Origin: Helicobacter pylori
Lineage (GTDB): Bacteria > Campylobacterota > Campylobacteria > Campylobacterales > Helicobacteraceae
Direction: 5' to 3'
DNA length: 64,000 nucleotides
Assembly: GCF_016755635.1 (NCBI RefSeq)
Contig: NZ_CP051500.1
Location: 558,001-622,000, forward strand
Below the pieces are notes generated by a model. That model searched no databases. It saw nothing but the letters and a program-made list of their open reading frames with translations, and was not told the origin of the DNA. Shown in pieces: positions 53,014 to 62,972 of the stretch. A program made the translations under genes and the position numbers. Each line of letters opens with the position of its first letter. Position 1 is the stretch's first letter.

Positions 53014-55749
53014 ATTAAAAAATTTATTCTATCTTCTCTTGTTTTCGCATGTATCAATACCAGCGTTGAAGCTTTAGAAAATGACGGCTCTAAACCAAAC
53101 GATTTGACTCCTCCAAAAGAAGTCTCTCAAGAATCTCAAAAAAATGAGACTCAAAAAAGTGAAGCTCAAAACAAAACCTCTCAATCCAATCAAACGCCTA
53201 AAGAAATGAAAGTCAAGTCCGTTTCTTATATCGGGCTTTCTTACATGTCTGACATGCTCGCTAATGAAATTGTAAAAATTCGTGTGGGCGATATTGTGGA
53301 TTCTAAAAAAATAGACACCGCTGTTTTGGCTTTGTTTAATCAAGGGTATTTTAAAGATGTTTATGCCACTTTTGAAAACGGCATTTTAGAGTTTCATTTT
53401 GATGAAAAAGCCAGGATTGCCGGGGTAGAAATCAAGGGTTATGGGACTGAAAAGGAAAAAGACGGCTTAAAATCCCAAATGGGAATCAAAAAGGGCGACA
53501 CCTTTGATGAGCAAAAATTAGAGCATGCTAAAACGGCTTTAAAAACCGCTTTAGAGGGGCAGGGCTATTATGGGAGCGTGGTGGAGGTGCGCACCCAAAA
53601 GGTCAGTGAAGGGGCGCTATTAATTGTGTTTGATGTGAATAGGGGGGATAGTATTTATATCAAACAATCCATTTATGAGGGAAGCTCGAAATTAAAACGC
53701 CGCATGATTGAATCTTTGAGTGCGAACAAGCAACGAGATTTCATGGGCTGGATGTGGGGCTTGAATGATGGGAAGTTGCGTTTAGATCAATTAGAATACG
53801 ATTCTTTGCGTATCCAAGATGTGTATATGCGTAGGGGTTATTTGGACGCTCACATTTCTTCGCCTTTTTTGAAAACGGATTTTTCTACCCATGACGCTAA
53901 GCTTCATTATAAAGTCAAAGAGGGGATCCAATACAGGATTTCAGATATTTTAATAGAGATTGACAATCCGGTAGTCCCCTTAAAAACCTTAGAAAAAGTG
54001 CTTAAAGTTAAAAGAAAAGATGTCTTTAATATTGAGCATTTAAGAGCGGATGCGCAAATTTTAAAAACCGAAATCGCCGATAAGGGCTATGCGTTTGCGG
54101 TGGTGAAGCCAGACTTGGATAAGGACGAAAAAAACGGGCTTGTGAAAGTCATTTATCGTATTGAAGTGGGCGATATGGTGCATATCAATGATGTCATCAT
54201 TTCAGGGAACCAACGCACGAGCGATAGGATCATTAGGAGGGAATTGTTACTAGGGCCTAAAGATAAATACAACTTGACCAAGCTGAGAAATTCCGAAAAT
54301 TCTTTAAGGCGTTTAGGGTTTTTCTCTAAAGTCAAAATTGAAGAAAAACGGGTGAATAGCTCGCTTATGGATTTGTTAGTGAGCGTAGAAGAGGGGCGCA
54401 CTGGGCAGTTGCAATTTGGGTTAGGCTATGGCTCTTATGGAGGGCTTATGCTTAATGGGAGCGTGAGCGAAAGAAACCTTTTTGGCACAGGGCAAAGCAT
54501 GAGCTTGTATGCTAATATTGCTACAGGGGGGGGCAGATCTTATCCTGGCATGCCAAGAGGAGCGGGTCGTATGTTTGCTGGGAATTTGAGCCTGACTAAT
54601 CCTAGGATTTTTGACAGCTGGTATAGCTCTACGATCAATCTTTATGCGGATTATAGGGTAAGCTACCAATACGTCCAACAAGGCGGGGGCTTTGGGGTGA
54701 ATGTCGGGCGCATGCTGGGTAACAGAACCCATGTGAGCTTAGGGTATAACTTGAATGTTACCAAACTCCTTGGTTTCAGCAGCCCCTTATACAACCGCTA
54801 CTATTCCTCTGTGAATGAAGTGGTCTCTCCAAGGCAATGTTCCACACCCGCATCGGTGATTATCAATCGCTTATCAGGCGGCAGAACTCCTTTACAACCT
54901 GAAAGCTGTTCTAATCCTGGAGCGATCACCACTTCACCAGAAATAAAAGGGATTTGGGATAGGGATTACCACACGCCTATCACCAGCTCTTTCACTCTTG
55001 ATGTGAGCTATGACAACACCGATGATTATTATTTCCCTAGAAATGGGGTTATCTTTAGCTCTTATGCGACGATGTCTGGTTTGCCAAGCTCTGGCACGCT
55101 CAATTCGTGGAACGGGTTAGGCGGGAATGTCCGTAACACTAAAGTCTATGGTAAATTCGCCGCTTACCACCATTTGCAAAAATATTTATTGATAGATTTG
55201 ATCGCTCGCTTTAAAACGCAAGGGGGCTATATCTTTAGGTATAACACCGATGATTACTTGCCCTTAAACTCCACTTTCTATATGGGGGGCGTAACCACGG
55301 TGAGAGGCTTTAGAAACGGCTCAGTTACGCCTAAAGATGAGTTTGGCTTGTGGCTTGGAGGCGATGGGATTTTCACCGCTTCTACTGAATTGAGCTATGG
55401 GGTGTTAAAAGCGGCTAAAATGCGTTTAGCGTGGTTTTTTGACTTTGGTTTCTTAACCTTTAAAACCCCAACTAGGGGGAGTTTCTTCTATAACGCTCCC
55501 CTCACGACAGCGAATTTTAAAGATTATGGCGTTATAGGGGCTGGGTTTGAAAGAGCGACTTGGAGGGCTTCTACAGGCTTACAGATTGAATGGATTTCGC
55601 CCATGGGGCCTTTGGTGTTGATTTTCCCTATAGCGTTTTTCAACCAATGGGGCGATGGCAATGGCAAAAAATGTAAAGGGCTGTGCTTCAACCCTAACAT
55701 GGACGATTACACGCAACACTTTGAATTTTCTATGGGAACAAGGTTTTAA
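53014..55749 (+). CDS. bamA: Outer-membrane assembly factor BamA, likely ATT start
   Basis: Central subunit of the BAM machine inserting outer-membrane barrels. The first ATG/GTG/TTG-type start, TTG 53104, would delete the signal peptide. In frame before it, ATT 53014 opens (I)[19 protein letters not shown], a plain signal peptide, with TAAGGA 8 bp upstream, giving 911 residues. POTRA domains span about 40-480 ([39 protein letters not shown]) and the Omp85 barrel occupies the rest, with VRGFRNGS (VRGF loop-6 motif) and a C-terminal TRF. mqnC starts 2 bp after its stop. No promoter is seen between. Confidence 0.93.
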   Translation: MKKFILSSLVFACINTSVEALENDGSKPNDLTPPKEVSQESQKNETQKSEAQNKTSQSNQTPKEMKVKSVSYIGLSYMSDMLANEIVKIRVGDIVDSKKIDTAVLALFNQGYFKDVYATFENGILEFHFDEKARIAGVEIKGYGTEKEKDGLKSQMGIKKGDTFDEQKLEHAKTALKTALEGQGYYGSVVEVRTQKVSEGALLIVFDVNRGDSIYIKQSIYEGSSKLKRRMIESLSANKQRDFMGWMWGLNDGKLRLDQLEYDSLRIQDVYMRRGYLDAHISSPFLKTDFSTHDAKLHYKVKEGIQYRISDILIEIDNPVVPLKTLEKVLKVKRKDVFNIEHLRADAQILKTEIADKGYAFAVVKPDLDKDEKNGLVKVIYRIEVGDMVHINDVIISGNQRTSDRIIRRELLLGPKDKYNLTKLRNSENSLRRLGFFSKVKIEEKRVNSSLMDLLVSVEEGRTGQLQFGLGYGSYGGLMLNGSVSERNLFGTGQSMSLYANIATGGGRSYPGMPRGAGRMFAGNLSLTNPRIFDSWYSSTINLYADYRVSYQYVQQGGGFGVNVGRMLGNRTHVSLGYNLNVTKLLGFSSPLYNRYYSSVNEVVSPRQCSTPASVIINRLSGGRTPLQPESCSNPGAITTSPEIKGIWDRDYHTPITSSFTLDVSYDNTDDYYFPRNGVIFSSYATMSGLPSSGTLNSWNGLGGNVRNTKVYGKFAAYHHLQKYLLIDLIARFKTQGGYIFRYNTDDYLPLNSTFYMGGVTTVRGFRNGSVTPKDEFGLWLGGDGIFTASTELSYGVLKAAKMRLAWFFDFGFLTFKTPTRGSFFYNAPLTTANFKDYGVIGAGFERATWRASTGLQIEWISPMGPLVLIFPIAFFNQWGDGNGKKCKGLCFNPNMDDYTQHFEFSMGTRF

Positions 55750-55750
55750 A

Positions 55751-56812
55751 ATGCGCATTAACAGAGAAGAAATTTTGGATTTAATGAAAAACGCGCCCTT
55801 GAAAGAATTAGGGCAAAGGGCTTTGAGAGTGAAGCAACGCTTGCACCCTGAAAACTTGACGACTTTTATTGTGGATAGGAATATCAATTACACCAATATT
55901 TGTTTTGTGGATTGCAAGTTTTGCGCGTTCAAACGCACCTTAAAAGAAAAAGACGCCTATGTGTTGAGTTATGAGGAAATTGATCAAAAGATTGAAGAAT
56001 TGCTCGCTATTGGTGGCACGCAGATCCTTTTTCAAGGGGGGGTGCACCCGCAGCTAAAGATTGATTATTATGAGAATCTAGTCAGCCATATCGCTCAAAA
56101 ATTCCCCACCATTACCATTCATGGTTTTAGCGCGGTTGAAATTGATTACATTTCTAAAATCTCTAAATTGTCTTTAAAAGAAGTTTTAGAAAGGTTGAAA
56201 AACGCCGGTTTAAGCTCCATTCCAGGAGCGGGAGCAGAAATATTAAGCGATAGGGTGCGCGATGTGATCGCTCCTAAAAAATTGAGCAGTGATCGCTGGA
56301 TTGAAGTGCATAGAATGGCGCATCTTTGCGGGATTAAAAGCACGGCTACCATGATGTTTGGGAGCGTGGATAATGAAGAAGATGTGGTGGAGCATTTACA
56401 AAGGGTGCGCGATTTGCAAGATGAAACCGGCGGCTTTAGGGCTTTTATTTTATGGAGTTTTCAGCCCGACAACACCCCCTTAAAAGAAGAAATCCCAAGC
56501 ATTAAAAAAGCGAGTTCCAATCGGTATTTACGCTATTTGGCATGCAGTAGGATTTTTTTAGATAACATTCAAAACATACAAAGCTCATGGGTTACTCAAG
56601 GCTCTATGATAGGGCAGTTAGCCTTATTGTTTGGAGCGAATGATTTAGGGAGTGTGATGATGGAAGAAAATGTAGTGAAAGCGGCCGGAACGAGTTTTTG
56701 CATGAATGAAGCGGAAATGATAGAGCTTATTGAAGACATTGGGAGCGTGGCGGCTAAACGAAACACCGCCTATGAAATCTTAAAGCGTTATCCGGCTAAA
56801 GCAAAGGTATAA
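55751..56812 (+). CDS. mqnC: Cyclic dehypoxanthinyl futalosine synthase MqnC
   Basis: Radical-SAM enzyme forming the cyclic intermediate of futalosine menaquinone synthesis. 353 residues from ATG 55751, the first start after the bamA stop; longer readings overlap bamA without support. Cys51, Cys55 and Cys58 (CFVDCKFCAF) hold the cluster. QILFQGGVHP, IPGAGAEILSDRVR and WVTQGSMIGQLALLFGAND (core WVTQGSMIGQ) are family features. It follows bamA within 2 bp, an odd coupling of envelope and quinone genes. Confidence 0.94.
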   Translation: MRINREEILDLMKNAPLKELGQRALRVKQRLHPENLTTFIVDRNINYTNICFVDCKFCAFKRTLKEKDAYVLSYEEIDQKIEELLAIGGTQILFQGGVHPQLKIDYYENLVSHIAQKFPTITIHGFSAVEIDYISKISKLSLKEVLERLKNAGLSSIPGAGAEILSDRVRDVIAPKKLSSDRWIEVHRMAHLCGIKSTATMMFGSVDNEEDVVEHLQRVRDLQDETGGFRAFILWSFQPDNTPLKEEIPSIKKASSNRYLRYLACSRIFLDNIQNIQSSWVTQGSMIGQLALLFGANDLGSVMMEENVVKAAGTSFCMNEAEMIELIEDIGSVAAKRNTAYEILKRYPAKAKV

Positions 56813-56817
56813 ATAAC

Positions 56818-58119
56818 ATGAAAAAATTTTTAATCACTTTATTATTAGGAGTTTTTATGGGGTTACAAGCGAGCGCTTTGACACACCAAGAAATCAATCA
56901 AGCTAAAGTCCCTGTGATTTATGAAGAAAACCATTTATTGCCTATGGGGTTTATCCATTTAGCTTTTAGAGGGGGTGGGAGCTTAAGCGATAAAAACCAG
57001 TTGGGTTTGGCGAAATTATTTGCGCAAGTTTTAAATGAAGGCACTAAAGAGCTTGGTGCGGTGGGGTTTGCGCAACTTTTAGAGCAAAAAGCGATCAGTT
57101 TGAATGTGGATACCAGCGCAGAAGATTTGCAAATCACTTTAGAATTTTTAAAAGAATACGAAGATGAAGCTATCATGCACTTAAAAGAGCTTTTAAAATC
57201 CCCTAACTTCACGCAAAACGCTTTAGAAAAAGTCAAAACCCAAATGTTGGCCGCGCTTTTACAAAAAGAAAGCGATTTTGATTATTTGGCTAAATTGACT
57301 TTAAAGCAAGAGCTTTTTGCTAACACCCCTTTAGCTAACGCAGCTTTAGGCACTAAAGAGAGTCTTCAAAAAATCAAGCTAGAGGATTTGAAGCAGCAAT
57401 TTTCTAAGGTCTTTGAACTCAATAAGCTCGTGGTGGTGCTTGGGGGCGATTTGAAAATCGATCAAACCCTTAAGCGTTTAGATAACGCTCTTAATTTCTT
57501 GCCGCAAGGTAAAGCGTATGAAGAGCCTTATTTTGAAACGAGCGATAAAAAAAGCGAAAAAGTCCTCTATAAAGACACTGAACAGGCTTTCGTGTATTTT
57601 GGTGCGCCCTTTAAAATCAAGGATCTAAAACAGGATCTAGCGAAATCTAAAGTCATGATGTTTGTGCTTGGGGGGGGGTTTGGCTCTCGTTTGATGGAAA
57701 AAATCAGGGTTCAAGAGGGCTTGGCTTATAGCGTGTATATCCGCTCTAATTTTTCTAAAGTGGCGCATTTTGCGAGCGGGTATTTGCAAACCAAGCTCAG
57801 CACTCAAGCTAAAAGCGTTGCTTTAGTTAAAAAAATAGTCAAAGAATTTATAGAAAAAGGCATGACGCAACAAGAATTAGACGACGCTAAAAAGTTTTTA
57901 CTAGGCTCTGAGCCTTTAAGGAATGAAACGATCTCAAGCCGCTTGAACACCACTTACAATTATTTTTATTTGGGTTTGCCTTTAAATTTCAACCAAACGC
58001 TACTCAATCAAATCCAAAAAATGAGTTTGAAAGAAATCAATGATTTCATTAAAGCGCACACCGAAATCAACGACTTAACTTTTGCCATTGTGAGCAATAA
58101 AAAGAGCAAGGACAAATAA
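56818..58119 (+). CDS. M16-family peptidase-like protein lacking zinc motif
   Basis: 433 residues, signal peptide [20 protein letters not shown]16 fold: [11 protein letters not shown] then the place where HxxEH should be reads [14 protein letters not shown], with Lys66, Ala69 and Gln70 replacing His, Glu, His. The C-terminal half keeps [13 protein letters not shown] (Arg/Tyr pair, about 296-308). Bacterial M16B enzymes work as pairs, one with the metal site and one with the Arg/Tyr site; this would be the non-metal partner, with a catalytic homologue (HP1012/PqqE type, recalled) elsewhere. Overlaps gatB by one base. Confidence 0.85.
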   Translation: MKKFLITLLLGVFMGLQASALTHQEINQAKVPVIYEENHLLPMGFIHLAFRGGGSLSDKNQLGLAKLFAQVLNEGTKELGAVGFAQLLEQKAISLNVDTSAEDLQITLEFLKEYEDEAIMHLKELLKSPNFTQNALEKVKTQMLAALLQKESDFDYLAKLTLKQELFANTPLANAALGTKESLQKIKLEDLKQQFSKVFELNKLVVVLGGDLKIDQTLKRLDNALNFLPQGKAYEEPYFETSDKKSEKVLYKDTEQAFVYFGAPFKIKDLKQDLAKSKVMMFVLGGGFGSRLMEKIRVQEGLAYSVYIRSNFSKVAHFASGYLQTKLSTQAKSVALVKKIVKEFIEKGMTQQELDDAKKFLLGSEPLRNETISSRLNTTYNYFYLGLPLNFNQTLLNQIQKMSLKEINDFIKAHTEINDLTFAIVSNKKSKDK

Positions 58120-59543
58120 TGCCATTTGAAGCTGTAATCGGGCTAGAAGTCCATGTCCAACTCAACACCAAAACCAAAATCTTTTGCTCTTGCTCTACAA
58201 GCTTTGGACAATCCCCCAATTCTAACACCTGCCCTGTGTGTTTGGGTTTACCGGGAGCTTTGCCGGTATTGAATAAAGAAGTGGTTAAAAAAGCCATCCA
58301 ATTAGGCACAGCCATTGAAGCCAATATCAACCAGCATTCCATTTTTGCGAGGAAAAATTATTTTTACCCTGATTTGCCCAAGGCTTATCAAATTTCGCAG
58401 TTTGAAGTCCCTATTGTGAGCGATGGGAAGTTAGAGATTGACACCAAAGAGGGCGTAAAAATCGTGCGTATTGAAAGAGCCCACATGGAAGAAGACGCCG
58501 GTAAAAATATCCATGAGGGCAGCTGTTCTTTAGTGGATTTGAACCGCGCTTGCACCCCTTTATTAGAAATTGTCAGCAAGCCGGACATGAAAAATAGTGA
58601 AGAAGCCATAGCGTATTTGAAAAAGCTCCATGCTATCGTGCGTTTTATAGGGATTTCTGATGCGAACATGCAAGAGGGGAATTTCAGGTGCGATGCGAAT
58701 GTGTCCATCAGGCCCAAAGGCGATGAAAAGCTTTACACGAGGGTGGAGATTAAAAATCTAAATAGCTTTAGATTTATCGCTAAAGCGATTGAATACGAAA
58801 TAGAGCGCCAAAGCGTGGCGTGGGAGAACGGGCGTTATAGTGAAGAGGTGGTTCAAGAAACGCGTCTTTTTGACACCGCCAAAGGGATCACCCTTTCTAT
58901 GCGCAATAAAGAAGAATCAGCGGATTACCGCTATTTTAAGGATCCGGATTTGTATCCTGTTTTTATTGATGAAAAACTTTTAAAAGAAGCTCAAAAGATC
59001 AATGAATTGCCTAGCGCAAAAAAAATCCGCTACATGAAAGATTTTAACCTTAAAGAAGACGATGCGAATTTATTGGTGAGCGATCCTTTATTGGCGGAGT
59101 ATTTTGAAAGCATGCTCCATTTTGGGGTTAAGGCTAAAACGAGCGTAACATGGCTTTGCGTGGAATTATTAGGGCGCTTGAAAGCCGAAATCACTTTAGA
59201 AAATTGCGGAGTTAGCGCTCACATGTTAGGCGCTTTAGCCAAACGCATTGATGAGGGTAAGATTTCTGGCAAGAGCGCTAAAGATGTGTTAGACAGGCTT
59301 TTAGAAGAGCGAGGGGGCGATGTGGATGGGCTCATTGAACAAATGGGCTTATCTCAAGTCAATGACACAGAAGCGATTGTTAAAGTGATAGAAGAGGTGC
59401 TTAAAAACAACGCTGATAAGGTGCTTGAATACAAAAGCGGTAAGGACAAGCTTTTTGGGTTTTTTGTGGGGCAGGCGATGAAAAATTTAAAAGGCGCTAA
59501 TCCTAGCGTGGTGAATGCTATTTTGAAAGAGAAATTGGATTGA
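58119..59543 (+). CDS. gatB: Asp/Glu-tRNA amidotransferase subunit B
   Basis: GatB of the GatCAB complex, which amidates Glu-tRNA-Gln and Asp-tRNA-Asn in a species lacking GlnRS and AsnRS. 474 residues. Conserved [48 protein letters not shown] and the C-terminal YqeY-like tail ([16 protein letters not shown]) are present. Its start shares one base with the M16 stop. Works with aspS and gltX2 in this window. Confidence 0.96.
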   Translation: MPFEAVIGLEVHVQLNTKTKIFCSCSTSFGQSPNSNTCPVCLGLPGALPVLNKEVVKKAIQLGTAIEANINQHSIFARKNYFYPDLPKAYQISQFEVPIVSDGKLEIDTKEGVKIVRIERAHMEEDAGKNIHEGSCSLVDLNRACTPLLEIVSKPDMKNSEEAIAYLKKLHAIVRFIGISDANMQEGNFRCDANVSIRPKGDEKLYTRVEIKNLNSFRFIAKAIEYEIERQSVAWENGRYSEEVVQETRLFDTAKGITLSMRNKEESADYRYFKDPDLYPVFIDEKLLKEAQKINELPSAKKIRYMKDFNLKEDDANLLVSDPLLAEYFESMLHFGVKAKTSVTWLCVELLGRLKAEITLENCGVSAHMLGALAKRIDEGKISGKSAKDVLDRLLEERGGDVDGLIEQMGLSQVNDTEAIVKVIEEVLKNNADKVLEYKSGKDKLFGFFVGQAMKNLKGANPSVVNAILKEKLD

Positions 59544-60787
59544 TGAGGAAAATTTTTTCTTATGTTTTGAGGGCTTTGTTGTTTTTTGGGATCGCTCATG
59601 CAGAGCCTGAATCTAAAGTAGAAGCCTTAGAAGGGAAGAAACGAGAATCTTCTTTGGATAAAAAAATCCGCCAAGAATTAAAGAATAAGGAATTGAAAAA
59701 TAAAGAAGAAAAGAAAAACACCGAAGAAAAGAAAGAAACAAAAGCCAAGAGAAAGCCCAGAGCAGAAGTCCATCATGGGGATGCCAAAAATCCCACTCAA
59801 AAAATAACGCCTCCTAAAATCAAAGAGGGTGCTAAAGGGGTTCAAAATCAAGGCACGCAAAATCAAGGCGTTCAAAATAACGCGCCAAAACCTGAAGAAA
59901 AAGAGACAACCTCTCAAACTCTTGAAAAAAATAAAGGAGCAAGCCCTGGCTCTCAATTCAATTCTATTTTTGGTAATCCTAATAACGCTACCAACAACAC
60001 CCTTGAAGATAAGGTCGTAGGGGGCATTTCTTTGCTTGTTAATGGCTCGCCTATCACGCTGTATCAAATCCAAGAAGAGCAAAAAAAATCTAAAGTGAGC
60101 AAAGCTCAAGCCAGGGATCGTTTGATTGCGGAGCGCATTAAAAACCAAGAAATTGAGCGCTTAAAAATCCATGTAGATGATGACAAGCTAGACCAAGAAA
60201 TGGCGATGATGGCGCAACAGCAAGGCATGGATTTAGACCATTTCAAACAAATGCTTATGGCTGAGGGGCATTATAAACTCTATAGAGATCAGCTTAAAGA
60301 ACATTTAGAAATGCAAGAATTGTTGCGCAATATCTTGCTCACGAATGTGGATACCAGCTCTGAAACCAAAATGCGCGAATATTACAACAAACACAAGGAG
60401 CAATTCAGTATCCCCACAGAAATAGAAACTGTGCGCTACACTTCAACGAGTCAAGAAGATTTAGAAAGGGCTATGGCAGACCCTAATTTGGAAATTCCAG
60501 GGGTGAGTAAGGCCAATGAAAAAATAGAGATGAAAACCCTAAACCCTCAAATCGCTCAAGTCTTTATTTCGCATGAGCAAGGCTCTTTCACGCCCGTTAT
60601 GAATGGGGGTGGGGGGCAGTTTATCACCTTTTATATCAAGGAAAAAAAGGGTAAAAATGAAGTGAGTTTCAGTCAGGCCAAGCAATTCATCGCCCAAAAA
60701 TTAGTGGAAGAATCTAAAGATAAGATTTTAGAAGAGCATTTTGAAAAATTGCGCGTTAAGTCTAGGATTGTGATGATTAGAGAGTGA
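59540..60787 (+). CDS. SurA-like periplasmic chaperone/PPIase-family protein
   Basis: 415 residues. Signal peptide ([19 protein letters not shown]), then about 100 residues of low-complexity Lys/Glu and Gln/Asn sequence ([33 protein letters not shown]), then a SurA-N-like helical domain ([23 protein letters not shown] core [31 protein letters not shown] core [11 protein letters not shown]) and a parvulin-like remainder (ending [15 protein letters not shown]). Likely a chaperone for outer-membrane proteins delivered to BamA; the linker is unusual. Overlaps gatB by 4 bp. Confidence 0.8.
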   Translation: MMRKIFSYVLRALLFFGIAHAEPESKVEALEGKKRESSLDKKIRQELKNKELKNKEEKKNTEEKKETKAKRKPRAEVHHGDAKNPTQKITPPKIKEGAKGVQNQGTQNQGVQNNAPKPEEKETTSQTLEKNKGASPGSQFNSIFGNPNNATNNTLEDKVVGGISLLVNGSPITLYQIQEEQKKSKVSKAQARDRLIAERIKNQEIERLKIHVDDDKLDQEMAMMAQQQGMDLDHFKQMLMAEGHYKLYRDQLKEHLEMQELLRNILLTNVDTSSETKMREYYNKHKEQFSIPTEIETVRYTSTSQEDLERAMADPNLEIPGVSKANEKIEMKTLNPQIAQVFISHEQGSFTPVMNGGGGQFITFYIKEKKGKNEVSFSQAKQFIAQKLVEESKDKILEEHFEKLRVKSRIVMIRE

Positions 60788-60797
60788 TTTTTAGATT

Positions 60798-61808
60798 GTG
60801 CAACACTTCAATTTCCTCTATAAAGATTCTTTATTTTCTATCGCTTTATTCACTTTTATTATCGCTCTTGTGATTTTATTAGAACAGGCTAGAGCGTATT
60901 TCACCCAAAAGAAAAACAAAAAATTTTTACAAAAATTCGCCCAAAATCAAAACGCTTATGCGGGCAGTGAGAATTTAGACGAACTTTTAAAGCATGCTAA
61001 AATTTCTAGTTTGATGTTTTTAGCTAGGGCGTATTCTAAAATCGCTGACATAGAAATGAGTATTGAAATCTTAAAAGGGCTTTTGAATCGCCCCTTAAAA
61101 GATGAAGAAAAAATCGCTGTTTTAGATTTATTAGCTGAAAATTATTTTAGTGTGGGGTATTTGCAAAAAACAAAAGACACCGTGAAAGAAATTTTGCGCT
61201 TTTCCCCAAGGAATGTGGGAGCGTTGTTAAAACTTTTGCATGCGTATGAATTAGAAAAAGATTATTCAAAGGCTTTAGAAACTTTGGAATGTTTGGAAGA
61301 ATTAGAGGTGCCTGAAATTGAAACGATTAAAAATTACCTTTATCTCATGCATTTAATAGAGAATAAGGAAGATGCGGCTAAAATCTTGCATGTTTCAAAA
61401 GCGTCGTTAGATTTGAAAAAAATTGCTTTAAATCACTTAAAATCTTATGATGAAAAGCTTTTTTGGCAAGAAATTGATGCAACTGAACGGCTAGAAAATG
61501 TGATCGATCTTTTATGGGATATGAATATCCCTGCTTTCATTTTAGAAAAACACGCCCTTTTGCAAGACATTGCGCGATCTCAAGGGCTGCTTTTGGACAA
61601 CAAACCTTGCCAAGTTTTTGAATTAGAGGTTTTACGCGCTCTATTGCATAGCCCTATGAAAGCGCGTCTGACTTTTGAATACCGCTGCAAGCATTGCAAA
61701 CAAATCTTTCCTTTTGAAAGCCATAGGTGTCCTGTGTGTTACCAGTTAGCGTTTATGGATATGGTGCTTAAAATTTCTAAAAAAACGCATGCTATGGGAG
61801 TGGATTAA
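60798..61808 (+). CDS. Membrane-anchored TPR protein with C-terminal zinc ribbon
   Basis: 336 residues from GTG 60798. An N-terminal membrane span (about 10-30) is followed by TPR-type helices (about 60-200; DLLAENYFSVGYLQKTKD, LKLLHAYELEKDYSKALETL) and a C-terminal rubredoxin-like knuckle, CKHC ... CPVC (about residues 296-316). This order is that of E. coli LapB (YciM), which regulates LPS synthesis through FtsH and LpxC. Functional equivalence is inferred from architecture only. Ten bases separate it from the SurA-like gene. Confidence 0.8.
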   Translation: MQHFNFLYKDSLFSIALFTFIIALVILLEQARAYFTQKKNKKFLQKFAQNQNAYAGSENLDELLKHAKISSLMFLARAYSKIADIEMSIEILKGLLNRPLKDEEKIAVLDLLAENYFSVGYLQKTKDTVKEILRFSPRNVGALLKLLHAYELEKDYSKALETLECLEELEVPEIETIKNYLYLMHLIENKEDAAKILHVSKASLDLKKIALNHLKSYDEKLFWQEIDATERLENVIDLLWDMNIPAFILEKHALLQDIARSQGLLLDNKPCQVFELEVLRALLHSPMKARLTFEYRCKHCKQIFPFESHRCPVCYQLAFMDMVLKISKKTHAMGVD

Positions 61809-61809
61809 G

Positions 61810-62241
61810 ATGCAAGAAATTGAAATTTTTTGCGATGGCTCTTCTTTGGGTAATCCCGGGCCAGGCGGTTATGCGGCGATTTTACGCTATAAAGATAAAG
61901 AAAAAATCATCAGTGGGGGCGAACATTTCACCACGAATAACCGCATGGAATTAAGAGCGCTCAATGAAGCGTTAAAAGTTTTGAAACGCCCATGCCATAT
62001 CACGCTTTATAGCGATTCGCAATACGTGTGCCAAGCGATCAATGTGTGGCTAGCTAACTGGCAAAAAAAGAATTTTTCTAAAGTTAAAAATGTGGATTTA
62101 TGGAAAGAATTTGTAAAAGTCTCTAAAGGGCATTTGATTGTGGCTGTTTGGATCAAGGGGCATAATGGGCATGCCGAGAATGAACGATGCGACAGCCTCG
62201 CTAAATTAGAGGCGCAAAAACGGGTCAAAACGACCACTTAA
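61810..62241 (+). CDS. rnhA: Ribonuclease HI
   Basis: Removes RNA from RNA-DNA hybrids. 143 residues from ATG 61810 (two bases after the preceding stop). Catalytic acids Asp9 (FCDGSSLGNPGPGG), Glu48 (MELRAL), Asp69 (YSDSQYV) and Asp128 (ERCDSLA) are all present. A reading start at 61789 would overlap the previous gene without a Shine-Dalgarno. Confidence 0.95.
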   Translation: MQEIEIFCDGSSLGNPGPGGYAAILRYKDKEKIISGGEHFTTNNRMELRALNEALKVLKRPCHITLYSDSQYVCQAINVWLANWQKKNFSKVKNVDLWKEFVKVSKGHLIVAVWIKGHNGHAENERCDSLAKLEAQKRVKTTT

Positions 62242-62249
62242 AGGGAGAA

Positions 62250-62972
62250 ATGATGAAAAACAAACGCTCTCAAAATAGCCCTTATGTAACGCCTAATAAC
62301 CCTTATACAACGCTAGAAAAAGCTTTAGGGTATTCTTTTAAAGACAAGCGTTTATTGGAACAAGCCTTAACGCATAAATCATGCAAGCTCGCTTTGAACA
62401 ATGAGCGCTTGGAATTTTTGGGCGATGCGGTGTTGGGCTTGGTGATAGGGGAGTTGCTATACCATAAATTCTACCAATACGATGAGGGCAAACTCTCTAA
62501 ATTAAGGGCTTCTATTGTGAGTGCGCATGGTTTCACTAAATTAGCGAAAGCGATCGCTTTACAAGATTATTTGCGCGTTTCTTCTTCTGAAGAAATTTCT
62601 AAGGGGAGAGAAAAACCCTCTATTTTATCAAGCGCTTTTGAGGCTTTAATGGCCGGGGTGTATTTAGAAGCAGGGTTAGCTAAGGTGCGTAAAATCATAC
62701 AGAATTTACTCAATCGCGCTTACAAGCGTTTGGATTTGGAGCATTTGTTTATGGACTATAAAACCGCTTTACAGGAATTGACCCAAGCGCAATTTTGCGT
62801 GATCCCTTCGTACCAATTACTCCAAGAAAAAGGCCCCGATCACCATAAAGAATTTGAAATGGCTCTATACATTCAAGATAAAATGTATGCGACCGCTAAA
62901 GGCAAAAGCAAAAAAGAAGCCGAACAGCAATGCGCTTATTATGCGCTTCAAAAACTGAAGGAAGCCAAATGA
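62250..62972 (+). CDS. rnc: Ribonuclease III
   Basis: Double-stranded RNA endonuclease processing rRNA and antisense pairs. 240 residues: N-terminal extension of about 20 residues, signature [12 protein letters not shown] (51-62, Glu55/Asp59), second acidic site near [18 protein letters not shown] (core [11 protein letters not shown]), and a C-terminal dsRBD ([30 protein letters not shown]). ATG 62250 is followed by another ATG at 62253; GGGAG precedes both. Overlaps aroC by 4 bp. Confidence 0.95.
   Translation: MMKNKRSQNSPYVTPNNPYTTLEKALGYSFKDKRLLEQALTHKSCKLALNNERLEFLGDAVLGLVIGELLYHKFYQYDEGKLSKLRASIVSAHGFTKLAKAIALQDYLRVSSSEEISKGREKPSILSSAFEALMAGVYLEAGLAKVRKIIQNLLNRAYKRLDLEHLFMDYKTALQELTQAQFCVIPSYQLLQEKGPDHHKEFEMALYIQDKMYATAKGKSKKEAEQQCAYYALQKLKEAK

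Noticed and set aside
53104..55749. TTG 53104 as the BamA start
   Set aside because: It would remove the evident signal peptide encoded from 53014.
55655..55750. Longer mqnC start inside bamA
   Set aside because: 96 bp overlap with the bamA end, no Shine-Dalgarno; ATG 55751 gives the family N-terminus.
59678..60148. 156-codon minus-strand frame
   Set aside because: Reverse of the Lys/Glu-rich linker of the SurA-like gene, giving Phe/Leu low complexity.
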